64,000 bases of DNA from Pollutimonas sp035515055 (GTDB taxonomy: Bacteria; Pseudomonadota; Gammaproteobacteria; Burkholderiales; Burkholderiaceae_B), in the NCBI GenBank assembly GCA_035515055.1, contig DATJBV010000032.1, positions 1 to 64,000 on the forward strand, in the 5' to 3' direction. Positions 25,637 to 34,539 of this stretch are shown here, one piece after another. A program made the translations under genes and the position numbers. The notes beneath the pieces are model-generated. The model saw nothing but the letters and a program-made list of their open reading frames with translations, did not search any database and had not been told where the DNA came from. Positions within the stretch are counted from its first letter, which is position 1. Every line of letters starts with the position of its first letter.

Positions 25637-28600
25637 CGTTCCCATTGACCGACCATGGCTATGCGCTGGACGCCGACACCGGCGTTTGGCAGCGCAGCGG
25701 GCACCAGAGCATTGCCTACAACGATGGCGACGAACCCGAACGTCGAGTGGCCAGCGCCATTGCCGCTGCATCGGACCTGGGTGTTTTGTCGGCGGAACTG
25801 CGGGCGTCATGCAAGGACTGGCCGTCGCTTTATCATTTGTCGGGCACGCGTGCCAATATCTTGCGTCCGTTCCAGGACGAATTGCGCGGCGACATCCTGG
25901 AAATCGGCTCCGGCTGCGGCGCCATTACGCGCTATCTTGGGGAATGCGGGGCAAACGTCCTGGCGCTGGAAGGCAGCCATCGCCGCGCGGCCATGACCCG
26001 CTCGCGCACGCGCGACCTGGATAACGTCACCGTCGTGTGCGAAACCTTCGACGAATTTCAGATGGATCGAAGGTTCGATGCCATCACGCTGATAGGCGTG
26101 CTGGAATATGCGAACCTGTTTACGCAAGACGACGCGCCGCACCTGAGCCTGCTGCGGCGCGTGCGCGAACTGCTAAAGCCCGACGGCAAGCTGTACTTGG
26201 CCATTGAAAACCAGCTCGGCCTGAAGTACTTTGCGGGCGCACCCGAAGATCACCTGGGCGTGGCAATGTATGGCGTGGAAGGACGCTATACGGTCAACCA
26301 GCCGCAAACCTTCGGCCGCGCGGCGCTGACCGCGCTACTGCGCGATGCGGGCTTCGACCACAGCGACTTCCTCGCGCCCTTCCCCGACTACAAATTGCCG
26401 ACCTCGATTCTTACCGAGAGCGGCATGGCGCACGCCGACTTCGACGCCGGCGCATTCGCCTGGCAAAGCGCCCATTCCGACCCGCAATTGCCGCGGCAGA
26501 CAACGTTTACGCTGGAAAACGCCTGGCCGGAGGTCTTCAAGAACCGTCTGGGGCTGGATCTGGCAAACTCATTCCTGGTGCGCGCCGGCCCCCCGCCCGC
26601 ACACGAACCGCCGCTTGCCCTGCATTACAGCACCAACCGATTGCGGCAGTACTGCAAGGAAACGCAATTCATGCCGTCCACCGGGACGGACGCCAAGGTG
26701 GAGGTGCTCGTTCATTACCGCCTGCTCGCACCTGCCGACTCAAATGCCGCAAGCCAAGAAGACCCGCAAGACGGGCAAGGCAATGCGCAAGGCGACAACC
26801 GGCCCGCCCTGAGCTTTCATTGCCCCGCCACCGCCGCCTACATTCCCGGCCATACCTTGTCGCGCGAGTTCGTCGACATCGTCACGCGCAGCGGATGGCA
26901 ACTGGCCGATGTGAGCGCCTTCATCCGGCGCTATATCGGCATGCTGGAGCAGTTGCTTGCCGACGATCCAAGCACCAGGGACTGGACCGATTCTGCCTGC
27001 CTTTTGCCGGCGTATTGTTTCGACTACAGCCCACAGAATATCGTCATCCAGCACGACGGCTTGCCCGCCGCGATCGACAACGAATGGTCGCTGGAAGGCG
27101 GCGTAGAGCTTGGCCACCTGCTGTTCCGTTCGCTACTGTTGTCCATGGCATCCGTACAGCGCTATGCGCACAGCACCCCGCTTACCGAGCTGAGCCGCCG
27201 GGAATTCATACGCACAGTACTCGCCGATGCCGGCCATCGCTTGACCAATGACGACTTCGAGCGCTACATCGCCCGCGAAGCATGGATTCAACAGGCGGTT
27301 ACCGGACGCCCGGCCAGCGAGCTGCGCGAATGGCATCCCGACGAGCCCCTGCCGATGCGCCTGCCGGAGCCATTGCCTACGCAAGACGCGTATTTCAAGC
27401 AGGCCATGCACGACAAAGACGTACACATCGGCAACCTGGACGCCATGATTGCGGGCTTCAAGCAAACGCTGGCCGAACTGAACGGCGAATGCAAGGGGCT
27501 GCACCAGACCCTGCTGGAAAAGAATACACATGCGGCCAGTCTTGAAGCCGATGTTTCCCGGCTGACCGCCCATATCGCCAAACTGACCGCGGAACTCGCC
27601 GAATGCCATGAAGACATCGCCGCGCTGCGCCATGCGGCGACGGCAAGAGACGCGCGGCTGCAGGCCCAGGAGGCATCCATTGCAAGCCTGCGCCACGTTG
27701 CCGCCCAGCGCGATGCGCAGGTTCACACCCAAGCCCTTGAAATCCAGGCGCTAAGGCAATCGACCGCTTGGAAGGCAACCGCGCCGCTGCGCTGGACGGC
27801 CGACCAATACAAGCGCGCGCACCGGATACTGCGCGTCGCGCCCGCCGCGGCACAACGCGCCGGCGGCGTCGCGGCCGTCATGCGCAAGGCCATGCAAATC
27901 TGGCGACGCGAAGGGCTGCCGGGCATCAAGGCCAGGATCCAGCAACAACAGCGAATGGCCGCCACGCGCCGCGCCGGCGACGAGGGCCAGCCCGCCGCCG
28001 AAGAGGCCTTATACAAACCGACGGCCAGCCTTGGCCGGGACGCGCAAGGAAAATACCGGCTGGACAATGGGCCGGCCGTGTACACCTACATCCCGCCGCA
28101 GCGTCCGGCCGACCTGGAGCGGCGCATTGCCCAATTGGGCGCCCCGCCGCTGTTCTCGATCGTCGTGCCCATCTACAACACACCGCCAGAGCTCCTGGCC
28201 AAGGCCGTGGAATCGGTGCGCGCCCAGTGGTACCCGGAATGGGAGCTAATACTCGCCGACGATGCGAGCCCGTCGGCCGCCACCAAAGCGGCGCTGGACG
28301 GCATCGCGGACCGCCGTGTGACCGTCCTGCACCTGGAAACCAACCAGGGCATCGCGGGCGCCACCAATGCCGCGCTCAGTGTGGCGCGCGGCGACTATGT
28401 CGTATTTTTGGACCACGACGACGAACTGACGCCGGACTGCCTTTACGAGCTGGCATTGTGCGTGGACCGCGACGATCCCGACTACATCTACAGCGACGAA
28501 GACAAGCTGACCGAAAGCGGCGACTACACGCAACCGCATTTCAAACCGGATTGGTCGCCCGACGCCATGATGAGCACCATGTTCACCTGCCACGTGTCGT

Positions 28601-29736
28601 GCCTGCGCCGCCGCCTGATCGAGCGCCTGGGCGGCCTGCGCCCCGAATTCGACGGCTGCCAGGACTGGGATCTTATCCTGCGGGCCACGGAACAGACCAC
28701 GCGTATCGCCCACATACCCAAGGTGCTATACCACTGGCGCATCCTGGATGCCTCGGTGGCATCGGACATAGGCGCGAAGCCTTACGTGCTGGACGCCTCG
28801 CGCCGTGTGCGCGAGGACGCCTTGCGCCGCCGCGGCCTGTCGGGCAGCGTCGAACCCGTCATCGAAGTGCCCGGCTATTTCCGCGTGAACTACCACCTGC
28901 GGGGCGCGCCACTGGTGTCCATCATTATTCCCACGCGCGACAACGGCCCGGTCCTGCGGCGCTGCATCGACTCCATCGAAGCAAAAAGCGTGTATAGGCA
29001 CTACGAGATCATCGTGCTGGACAACGGGTCGGCGGATCCCGGCACGCTGGGCTACCTGGAACGCCTACGGTCCGCGCCGGACGTACAGGTCATACGCCAC
29101 GATGCCCCCTTCAATTTTTCCGAGCTCAACAACATGGGCGCGGCGCAGGCCAAGGGCGAACTTCTGCTATTCCTGAACGACGACACCGAAGTCGTGTCGC
29201 GCGATTGGCTGGAACGCATGGGCGGTTATGCGCAGCTGCCGCATATCGGCGCGGTGGGCGCCAAGCTTTTATACCCCGGCGGCACGCAGATCCAGCATGC
29301 CGGCGTGCTGAACCTTGCCCGGGGGCCGCAACACGCCTTGCTGCGCCACGAAAGCTACGCCCCAGCCTACTTCATGCGCAATCTGCTGGAATACGACTGG
29401 ATCGCCGTCACGGGCGCCTGCCTGATGATAGAGGCGCGGAAATTCCATACCCTGGGCCTGTTCAACACCAGCCTGCCTATCGCTTACAACGATGTCGACC
29501 TTTGCATGCGGGCGGTAGAGGCCGGCCTGTACAACGTTGTCTGCCAGGCGGTGCAGCTCATACACCATGAGTCGGTCAGCCGCGGCCTGGACGCCATGGA
29601 TGCCGCCAAGCAGGAACGCCTGGAGCGCGAACTGAAGCAGTTGTACGACATGCATCCGCGCTTTTTCCAGACGGATCCTTTTCATAACCCGAACCTGCAT
29701 CCGAACGGGGTCAACTTCGAACTGCCAACGGGATGA
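25633..29736 (+). CDS. Fusion of WbdD-like methyltransferase/kinase, coiled coil and two GT2 domains
   Basis: 1367 residues in one open frame. Residues about 60-250 are a class I methyltransferase (motif I DILEIGSGCGAITRYLG, 87-103; GVLEYANLF near 155). About 300-570 is a kinase-like region: FDYSPQN (463-469) and IDNEW (481-485) resemble the catalytic Asp/Asn loop and metal-binding Asp of aminoglycoside-type kinases. About 596-710 is a coiled coil. QSTAWKATAPLRW (709-721) is a motif often seen before glycosyltransferase domains in such fusions. GT2 domain 1 spans about 838-1080 (SIVVPIYNTP, DHDDE). GT2 domain 2 spans about 1092-1350 (SIIIPTRDNG, LNDDTE). E. coli WbdD ends chains with the same methyltransferase-kinase-coiled coil order. 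The assignment of the kinase region is inference from two motifs. The start overlaps wzt and the stop overlaps the next gene. Confidence 0.82.
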   Translation: MTFPLTDHGYALDADTGVWQRSGHQSIAYNDGDEPERRVASAIAAASDLGVLSAELRASCKDWPSLYHLSGTRANILRPFQDELRGDILEIGSGCGAITRYLGECGANVLALEGSHRRAAMTRSRTRDLDNVTVVCETFDEFQMDRRFDAITLIGVLEYANLFTQDDAPHLSLLRRVRELLKPDGKLYLAIENQLGLKYFAGAPEDHLGVAMYGVEGRYTVNQPQTFGRAALTALLRDAGFDHSDFLAPFPDYKLPTSILTESGMAHADFDAGAFAWQSAHSDPQLPRQTTFTLENAWPEVFKNRLGLDLANSFLVRAGPPPAHEPPLALHYSTNRLRQYCKETQFMPSTGTDAKVEVLVHYRLLAPADSNAASQEDPQDGQGNAQGDNRPALSFHCPATAAYIPGHTLSREFVDIVTRSGWQLADVSAFIRRYIGMLEQLLADDPSTRDWTDSACLLPAYCFDYSPQNIVIQHDGLPAAIDNEWSLEGGVELGHLLFRSLLLSMASVQRYAHSTPLTELSRREFIRTVLADAGHRLTNDDFERYIAREAWIQQAVTGRPASELREWHPDEPLPMRLPEPLPTQDAYFKQAMHDKDVHIGNLDAMIAGFKQTLAELNGECKGLHQTLLEKNTHAASLEADVSRLTAHIAKLTAELAECHEDIAALRHAATARDARLQAQEASIASLRHVAAQRDAQVHTQALEIQALRQSTAWKATAPLRWTADQYKRAHRILRVAPAAAQRAGGVAAVMRKAMQIWRREGLPGIKARIQQQQRMAATRRAGDEGQPAAEEALYKPTASLGRDAQGKYRLDNGPAVYTYIPPQRPADLERRIAQLGAPPLFSIVVPIYNTPPELLAKAVESVRAQWYPEWELILADDASPSAATKAALDGIADRRVTVLHLETNQGIAGATNAALSVARGDYVVFLDHDDELTPDCLYELALCVDRDDPDYIYSDEDKLTESGDYTQPHFKPDWSPDAMMSTMFTCHVSCLRRRLIERLGGLRPEFDGCQDWDLILRATEQTTRIAHIPKVLYHWRILDASVASDIGAKPYVLDASRRVREDALRRRGLSGSVEPVIEVPGYFRVNYHLRGAPLVSIIIPTRDNGPVLRRCIDSIEAKSVYRHYEIIVLDNGSADPGTLGYLERLRSAPDVQVIRHDAPFNFSELNNMGAAQAKGELLLFLNDDTEVVSRDWLERMGGYAQLPHIGAVGAKLLYPGGTQIQHAGVLNLARGPQHALLRHESYAPAYFMRNLLEYDWIAVTGACLMIEARKFHTLGLFNTSLPIAYNDVDLCMRAVEAGLYNVVCQAVQLIHHESVSRGLDAMDAAKQERLERELKQLYDMHPRFFQTDPFHNPNLHPNGVNFELPTG

Positions 29737-31508
29737 GCGCCATGGACGAACTCGAGATACTGATTGCCGGCGCCGCCGCGGTGTCCTTCGATTTTTTCGA
29801 CACGCTGGTGCTGCGGCCCATCGCCGACCCCGAGGACGCCTTCGACATTCTTGGCCTGATGTTCGGTATTACGGACTTCAGGCCGCGCCGCCACGCCGCG
29901 CAGGTGAAGGCGTTCGAGCGCATGCGCCACGCCGGGCGCAAGGAAATCACGCTGGCCGACATTTACCATTGCATGGACGATACCGGCATCGCCTCCCACG
30001 TGCTCATGCAGGCCGAATACGATCTTGAACTGGAACTGGTCGAACCCAACCCGCCCATGTTCGATCTCCTGCGCCGCGTAGTCGCATCGGGCAAACCGGT
30101 GGTCATTGCCTCGGACATGTATCTGCCGGCGCAGTTCTTTGCCGATGCGCTGGAGCCGCACGGCCTGCGCGATGTACCCATTTACATCTCATGCGAACGC
30201 AATGCCACGAAGCGGGATGCCGGCGAACTCTTCACCCTGGTCGTCCAGGACCTTGGCGTTGCCCCGGCCGCCATACTGCATGTGGGCGACAACCTCGTGT
30301 CCGATGTCACCCGCGCCCGCGAACAAGGCCTGGCGGCCTACCATTATTTGCCGGAAACGCGCGGCGCCGACAGCGCGCGTCCTGGCCGGTTGATGTCGTC
30401 GCTCGCCGTCGGCCTGCTCAATACGCGCGCGCGCGACATCCCGGCGGGCTCCTATACCGAACTTGGATTTCTTTACGGCGGGCCGGCGGCCGTGGGCTTC
30501 GTGCACTGGATAGAAGAACAAGCCATCCAGGACGGAGTCGACATGATTTTGTTCCTGTCGCGCGACGGCTATGCGCTGGAACAATTGGCGGTCACCCTCG
30601 AGGGCAGCCACCTTCCGCCCAGCTGTTATTTTTTGGGGTCGCGCACGGCCTTCACGCTGGCGGCCATGACAGAAGCCAATTTCAACGATTTCATTCCCTT
30701 CCTTTTGTCTGGCAGCGATGGCCTAGCTACGTGCGAACTTCTGGAACGCATCGGCGTACCCGCCCCCGACGATGGCGTCATGGAACAACTGGGCCTGGGC
30801 AAAGGCGTAGTAATTCGCGCGGCGCTGCAAGACAAAATAGCCGACTTCCTGCACGCGTACCGGCACGAGATCCTGAAGGTATGCCGCCGCAACCGCGCCG
30901 CGCTATACCAATACCTGAAGCAGACGGGCCTGCGTGGCGGCAGCAAAGTGGCACTGGTGGACGTGGGCTGGAACGGCACATCGCAAGAAGCCTTCGAGCT
31001 CGCCGCGCGGCCTCTCATCGACCTGGACATCTACGGCTATTACTTTTGCCTGGCGGACACGCCCGAACGCGCACGGCGTCAAGAGCGCCAACGCATGCAG
31101 GCCATGGTCAACATCGGCAACACGTCCAGCCCGACCATGGCGGCGATTTACGCCAATCGCGCCGTCGTCGAGCTGTTCTTTTCCGCGCCGCATCCGTCCA
31201 TCATTGGCCTGGAAGCCAGGCAGGACCGCATTGTGGCCATCGAGGACCCGGGTCGCGGCGCCACCGGCCATCTGTCACCTATCGCGCAAGAGATCAATGC
31301 CGGCATCGCGGCTTTCGCCCGCCACTTCTATCCCTTGCGGCGGCGCCTGGGCATATCGCTAGGTCCAGTGCAGGCGGCCGCGCCGCTCATCGACCTGGTG
31401 ACGGATGCGGACTGGCGCCGGCGGCCGCTGCTGGGCTGCGTAAAAAACTTCGACGCGTGGGGCAGCTCGCGCAATCACGAAATCACCCTGTCCGACTATG
31501 TTTCCTGA
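29733..31508 (+). CDS. HAD-superfamily protein with a large uncharacterised C-terminal region
   Basis: 591 residues. The first 220 or so form a HAD domain: SFDFFDTLVL (nucleophile Asp20), VIASDMYLP (motif II), CERNATKRDAGE (lysine) and LHVGDNLVSDVTRA (acidic motif IV). In the usual DxDxT loop the third position is Phe22, so the general acid/base aspartate of phosphatases is missing. The remaining 370 residues (MILFLSRDGYALEQLA, FLGSRTAFTLAAM, KVALVDVGWNGTSQEAFELA) resemble proteins seen in capsule and O-antigen loci, and I know of no assigned role. ATG at 29733 overlaps the stop of the fusion gene, indicating coupling. Confidence 0.7.
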   Translation: MSAMDELEILIAGAAAVSFDFFDTLVLRPIADPEDAFDILGLMFGITDFRPRRHAAQVKAFERMRHAGRKEITLADIYHCMDDTGIASHVLMQAEYDLELELVEPNPPMFDLLRRVVASGKPVVIASDMYLPAQFFADALEPHGLRDVPIYISCERNATKRDAGELFTLVVQDLGVAPAAILHVGDNLVSDVTRAREQGLAAYHYLPETRGADSARPGRLMSSLAVGLLNTRARDIPAGSYTELGFLYGGPAAVGFVHWIEEQAIQDGVDMILFLSRDGYALEQLAVTLEGSHLPPSCYFLGSRTAFTLAAMTEANFNDFIPFLLSGSDGLATCELLERIGVPAPDDGVMEQLGLGKGVVIRAALQDKIADFLHAYRHEILKVCRRNRAALYQYLKQTGLRGGSKVALVDVGWNGTSQEAFELAARPLIDLDIYGYYFCLADTPERARRQERQRMQAMVNIGNTSSPTMAAIYANRAVVELFFSAPHPSIIGLEARQDRIVAIEDPGRGATGHLSPIAQEINAGIAAFARHFYPLRRRLGISLGPVQAAAPLIDLVTDADWRRRPLLGCVKNFDAWGSSRNHEITLSDYVS

Positions 31509-31523
31509 CACGGAGGACATGCC

Positions 31524-32555
31524 ATGGAATTTTTTCCCGTCTTTCTGTCTGTCGTTTTCGTAACCCGCAACCTATCGCCCCACATCCGGCAGTTGCTGGA
31601 AGGCGCTGGCGAAAAGCTCTCGAACCTGGTCAGCGACTACGAATTGATCGTGGTCGACAATGCCTCGGACGACGACAGCGTTGCCGAACTAAAACGCCTG
31701 ACAGAAGAAGGCGGCCTGCCGAATGTGCAGGTATATGCGCTGACCAAGGAAGTCGGTTATGACGCCGCCGCCTGGGCCGGCCTGGAGAACGCGCTGGGGG
31801 ACTTCGTGGTCGCGATCGATCCGCTTCTTGACGATATCGATTTCCTGCCGCAAATGCTCAGCCATGCCGTCCAAGGCGCCGATGTGGTCTTCGCCACCAA
31901 CGACCAGACGCCCAGCCAGAGCCTGGGGTACCGCTGCGCCTTCGCGGTCTTCAACGCCTTGTACAAGCGGTTCAATGGGATACACCTGGCCAAGGAGGCC
32001 CCGCAGTATCGCGTCGTAAGCAAGCGCGTCATCAATTTCATCTTGCAGCATCCATCGCCGGCCATGATTTATCGCCACCTGCCGGCCACCGGCGGGTTCA
32101 CCCGCGCCAACCTCAGCTATAGCTCGCCGCCGCGCCTGACCCATCGCAAGAACCTGTCCGAGAGCATAGACCGGGGCATGCGCCTGCTGGTTTCCACGAC
32201 GCGCGCGCCCATGCGGCTCGTCACCTGGCTTTCGCTCTTCGGCGCCGTGGCCAACCTGGTCTATTCGCTATACGTCGTGGTCGTCGGCATGTTCAAGGAC
32301 GACATCGCGCCCGGCTGGATCAGCATGTCCCTGCAACAGTCGGGGATGTTCTTCCTGATTTCCCTGGTCTTGCTTGTCCTGGGCGAGTACATACTTCAAA
32401 TGGCCAGCCTGTCAAATGAAGGCCCGCCCTACCACGTGGCCCAGGAATTCACCAGCGCCCGCATTACGCGCCGCGAAAAGCTGAACGTCGAAGAGGTTGC
32501 CGCGCCTCGGGCCGCCGACGAGCTAGCCAGCCTCGCCTACCCGGACGACGACTGA
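31524..32555 (+). CDS. Membrane-anchored family 2 glycosyltransferase (GtrB/DPM1-like)
   Basis: 343 residues. The N-terminal GT-A domain (about 8-230) has LSVVFVTRNLSP, LIVVDNASDDDSV and VVAIDPLLDDIDFL in place of a classic DxD. Two strong membrane helices occur near 235-260 and 275-295. This is the layout of enzymes that charge polyprenyl phosphate with a sugar (GtrB, ArnC, DPM1). The central acidic motif differs from the usual DADLQD, so the donor or metal use may differ. The stop overlaps the next start by one base. Confidence 0.78.
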   Translation: MEFFPVFLSVVFVTRNLSPHIRQLLEGAGEKLSNLVSDYELIVVDNASDDDSVAELKRLTEEGGLPNVQVYALTKEVGYDAAAWAGLENALGDFVVAIDPLLDDIDFLPQMLSHAVQGADVVFATNDQTPSQSLGYRCAFAVFNALYKRFNGIHLAKEAPQYRVVSKRVINFILQHPSPAMIYRHLPATGGFTRANLSYSSPPRLTHRKNLSESIDRGMRLLVSTTRAPMRLVTWLSLFGAVANLVYSLYVVVVGMFKDDIAPGWISMSLQQSGMFFLISLVLLVLGEYILQMASLSNEGPPYHVAQEFTSARITRREKLNVEEVAAPRAADELASLAYPDDD

Positions 32556-33724
32556 TGCACGGCACGCCCACCGACCAGGATGCCGTCGTCATAGGCGGCG
32601 GCTTCTATGGCGCGGCCATCGCCATCTACCTCGCGCGCGACCGCGGCCTGCCGCGCGTGACCCTGTTCGAGCGGGAAGCCACTCTGTTGTCGCGGGCTTC
32701 GTACAACAACCAGGCGCGCGTCCATAATGGCTACCACTATCCTCGCAGCTTCACCACGGCGTATCGCAGCCGCATCAACCTGCCGCGCTTCGTTCGCGAC
32801 TGGCCGGACGCCGTCATGCGGGACTTCACTAAACTCTATGCCATTGCCAGGCATAACTCCAAGGTGACCGCCCGCCAGTTCGAGCGTTTCTGCCTCGACA
32901 TCGGCGCAAGCCTGCGTCCCGTCGAGCCAGCGCTACGCCGCCTGTTCGAGCCCAGGCTCATCGAAGCGCTATTCCTCGTGGAGGAGTACGCCTTCGATTC
33001 GACGCGCCTGGCCACTTGGGCGCGAACCGAACTTCAGCGTTGCGGCGTGCGCGTCGTGCCAGAAACCCGGGCAACCGGCATCGTCAATGGCGTCGGAGAC
33101 ACCCTGCGCGTTCGCATCCAGACAGCGCGCGGGTCCGACGAGCAGGTCAGCTCCCGCTATGTTTTCAACTGCACGTATAGCGGACTGAACCAGCTTGGCG
33201 GCGACTTTCCTGGAACACGCACCGCGCTGAAGCATGAAGTCACCGAAATGGCACTCATGCGGGTGCCGCCCGCACTGCGCGACATTGGCATCACCGTCAT
33301 GGATGGCCCGTTCTTCTCCATGATGCCTTTTCCAGCGCGTGGCTTGCACACGCTGTCCCACGTCCGTTACACGCCCCATTTGCACTGGGACGATCACTGC
33401 GGCGCCGACCCCTACGAGAAGTTGCGCAACTATGGCCGCGCCACCCACGTCGAACGCATGGTGAGGGACGTGGCCCGCTACGTACCCGCCGTACGCCAGG
33501 CAAGCTACGTGGATTCGCTGTTTGAAGTAAAGACAGTCTTGATAAAGAACGAGGCCGACGACGGGCGGCCCATTCTGTTCGAGAAGCACGCGTCCCTGCC
33601 CGGCTGCTATTCCATACTGGGCGGGAAGATCGATAACATCTACGATGTCCTGGAAAAGCTGGATGCCGAGGACTTCGCAACAACACCGGCGCCGGCGGCG
33701 CTGGGCCAAGGGGACCAGGCATGA
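32555..33724 (+). CDS. FAD-dependent oxidoreductase (DAO family)
   Basis: 389 residues. The N-terminal FAD-binding motif is VVIGGGFYGAAIAIYLAR (about residues 11-28), followed by LFEREATLLSRASYNNQARVHNGYHYPRS. The YNNQARVHNGYHYPRS stretch resembles the flavin-contacting loop of glycine/2-hydroxyglutarate oxidases. The C-terminal GGKIDNIYDVLE matches the second FAD-contact region. The substrate is unknown. Genes before and after overlap it by 1 and 4 bp, so it belongs to the glycan operon and may oxidise a sugar or sugar acid. No secretion signal is seen. Confidence 0.75.
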   Translation: MHGTPTDQDAVVIGGGFYGAAIAIYLARDRGLPRVTLFEREATLLSRASYNNQARVHNGYHYPRSFTTAYRSRINLPRFVRDWPDAVMRDFTKLYAIARHNSKVTARQFERFCLDIGASLRPVEPALRRLFEPRLIEALFLVEEYAFDSTRLATWARTELQRCGVRVVPETRATGIVNGVGDTLRVRIQTARGSDEQVSSRYVFNCTYSGLNQLGGDFPGTRTALKHEVTEMALMRVPPALRDIGITVMDGPFFSMMPFPARGLHTLSHVRYTPHLHWDDHCGADPYEKLRNYGRATHVERMVRDVARYVPAVRQASYVDSLFEVKTVLIKNEADDGRPILFEKHASLPGCYSILGGKIDNIYDVLEKLDAEDFATTPAPAALGQGDQA

Positions 33725-34539
33725 CTGACGCACTGATAGGATATTCGGGATTTGTCGGCAGCACCTTGCGCAAGCAAGCGCAGTTCAACGCTTTATACCG
33801 GTCCAGCAATATCGACGAGGTGGACGGCAAGACCTTCAACACTGTCGTTTGCGCGGCCGCCCCCGCCCAGAAATGGATAGCCAACCGCGATCCCGATGCC
33901 GACCGGCAAACCATCGAGGGCCTGATCGGGCATCTTGTAAATATGCAATGCCAGACATTCGTCCTGATCAGCACTGTCGATGTTTTCAAGAACCCCATCC
34001 AGGTCGACGAAGACACCCCCGTGGAGGAATCCGGCCTGCACGCCTACGGCTTGCACCGCCGCATGCTGGAAAAATTCGTTGAGAACCATTTCGCCCATCA
34101 CCTTGTCGTGCGCCTGCCCGGGCTAGTGGGGCCGGGGCTGCGTAAGAACGCCGTCTACGATTTCCTCCACGAGAACAACGTATCGGCCATCGACAGCCGC
34201 GGCGTGTTCCAGTTCTATCCCATGGTCAACCTCTGGCACGACATCCAGACGGCACTGAAAGCCGGCCTGAGCCTGGTACACCTGACGGCCGAGCCCATAC
34301 GCGTGGCCGACGTCGCGCAGCAAGGCTTCGGCATGAGCTTCGATAACGTCCTGCCCGGTCCGCCCGCCAGCTACGACATGCGATCGCGCCACGCGGAACT
34401 GTTCGGCGCCACGGGACCCTATCAGTACAGCCGGCGCGAAGCCTTGCTTGCCATACGCGCCTACGCGCAATCGGAAGCGCGCCGCCGCCCCGACACCGCC
34501 AAAGGCGCGCAGGCCGACACCGCCAAGGTGAGCGCATGA
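33721..34539 (+). CDS. SDR-family NAD(P)-binding protein with Lys replaced in YxxxK
   Basis: 272 residues. The cofactor motif is LIGYSGFVGSTL (about residues 5-16), and the segment LISTVDVFKNP matches the active-site strand of extended SDR sugar enzymes. The following tyrosine lies in AYGLHRRMLE, where the expected lysine of YxxxK is arginine. The protein is shorter than most NDP-sugar epimerases (about 310). It could be an unusual reductase, a lactam/lactone-handling enzyme or a structural subunit. Start and stop overlap the neighbouring genes by 4 bp each (ATGA), indicating tight coupling. Confidence 0.68.
   Translation: MTDALIGYSGFVGSTLRKQAQFNALYRSSNIDEVDGKTFNTVVCAAAPAQKWIANRDPDADRQTIEGLIGHLVNMQCQTFVLISTVDVFKNPIQVDEDTPVEESGLHAYGLHRRMLEKFVENHFAHHLVVRLPGLVGPGLRKNAVYDFLHENNVSAIDSRGVFQFYPMVNLWHDIQTALKAGLSLVHLTAEPIRVADVAQQGFGMSFDNVLPGPPASYDMRSRHAELFGATGPYQYSRREALLAIRAYAQSEARRRPDTAKGAQADTAKVSA

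Noticed and set aside
27768..28997. 409-codon plus-strand frame inside the fusion gene
   Set aside because: Shadow frame of the coiled-coil and first GT2 domain.
30191..31762. 523-codon plus-strand frame overlapping the HAD-like and GT2 genes
   Set aside because: Shifted frame of real genes, very Arg/His-rich, no domain; it would also cross a gene boundary.
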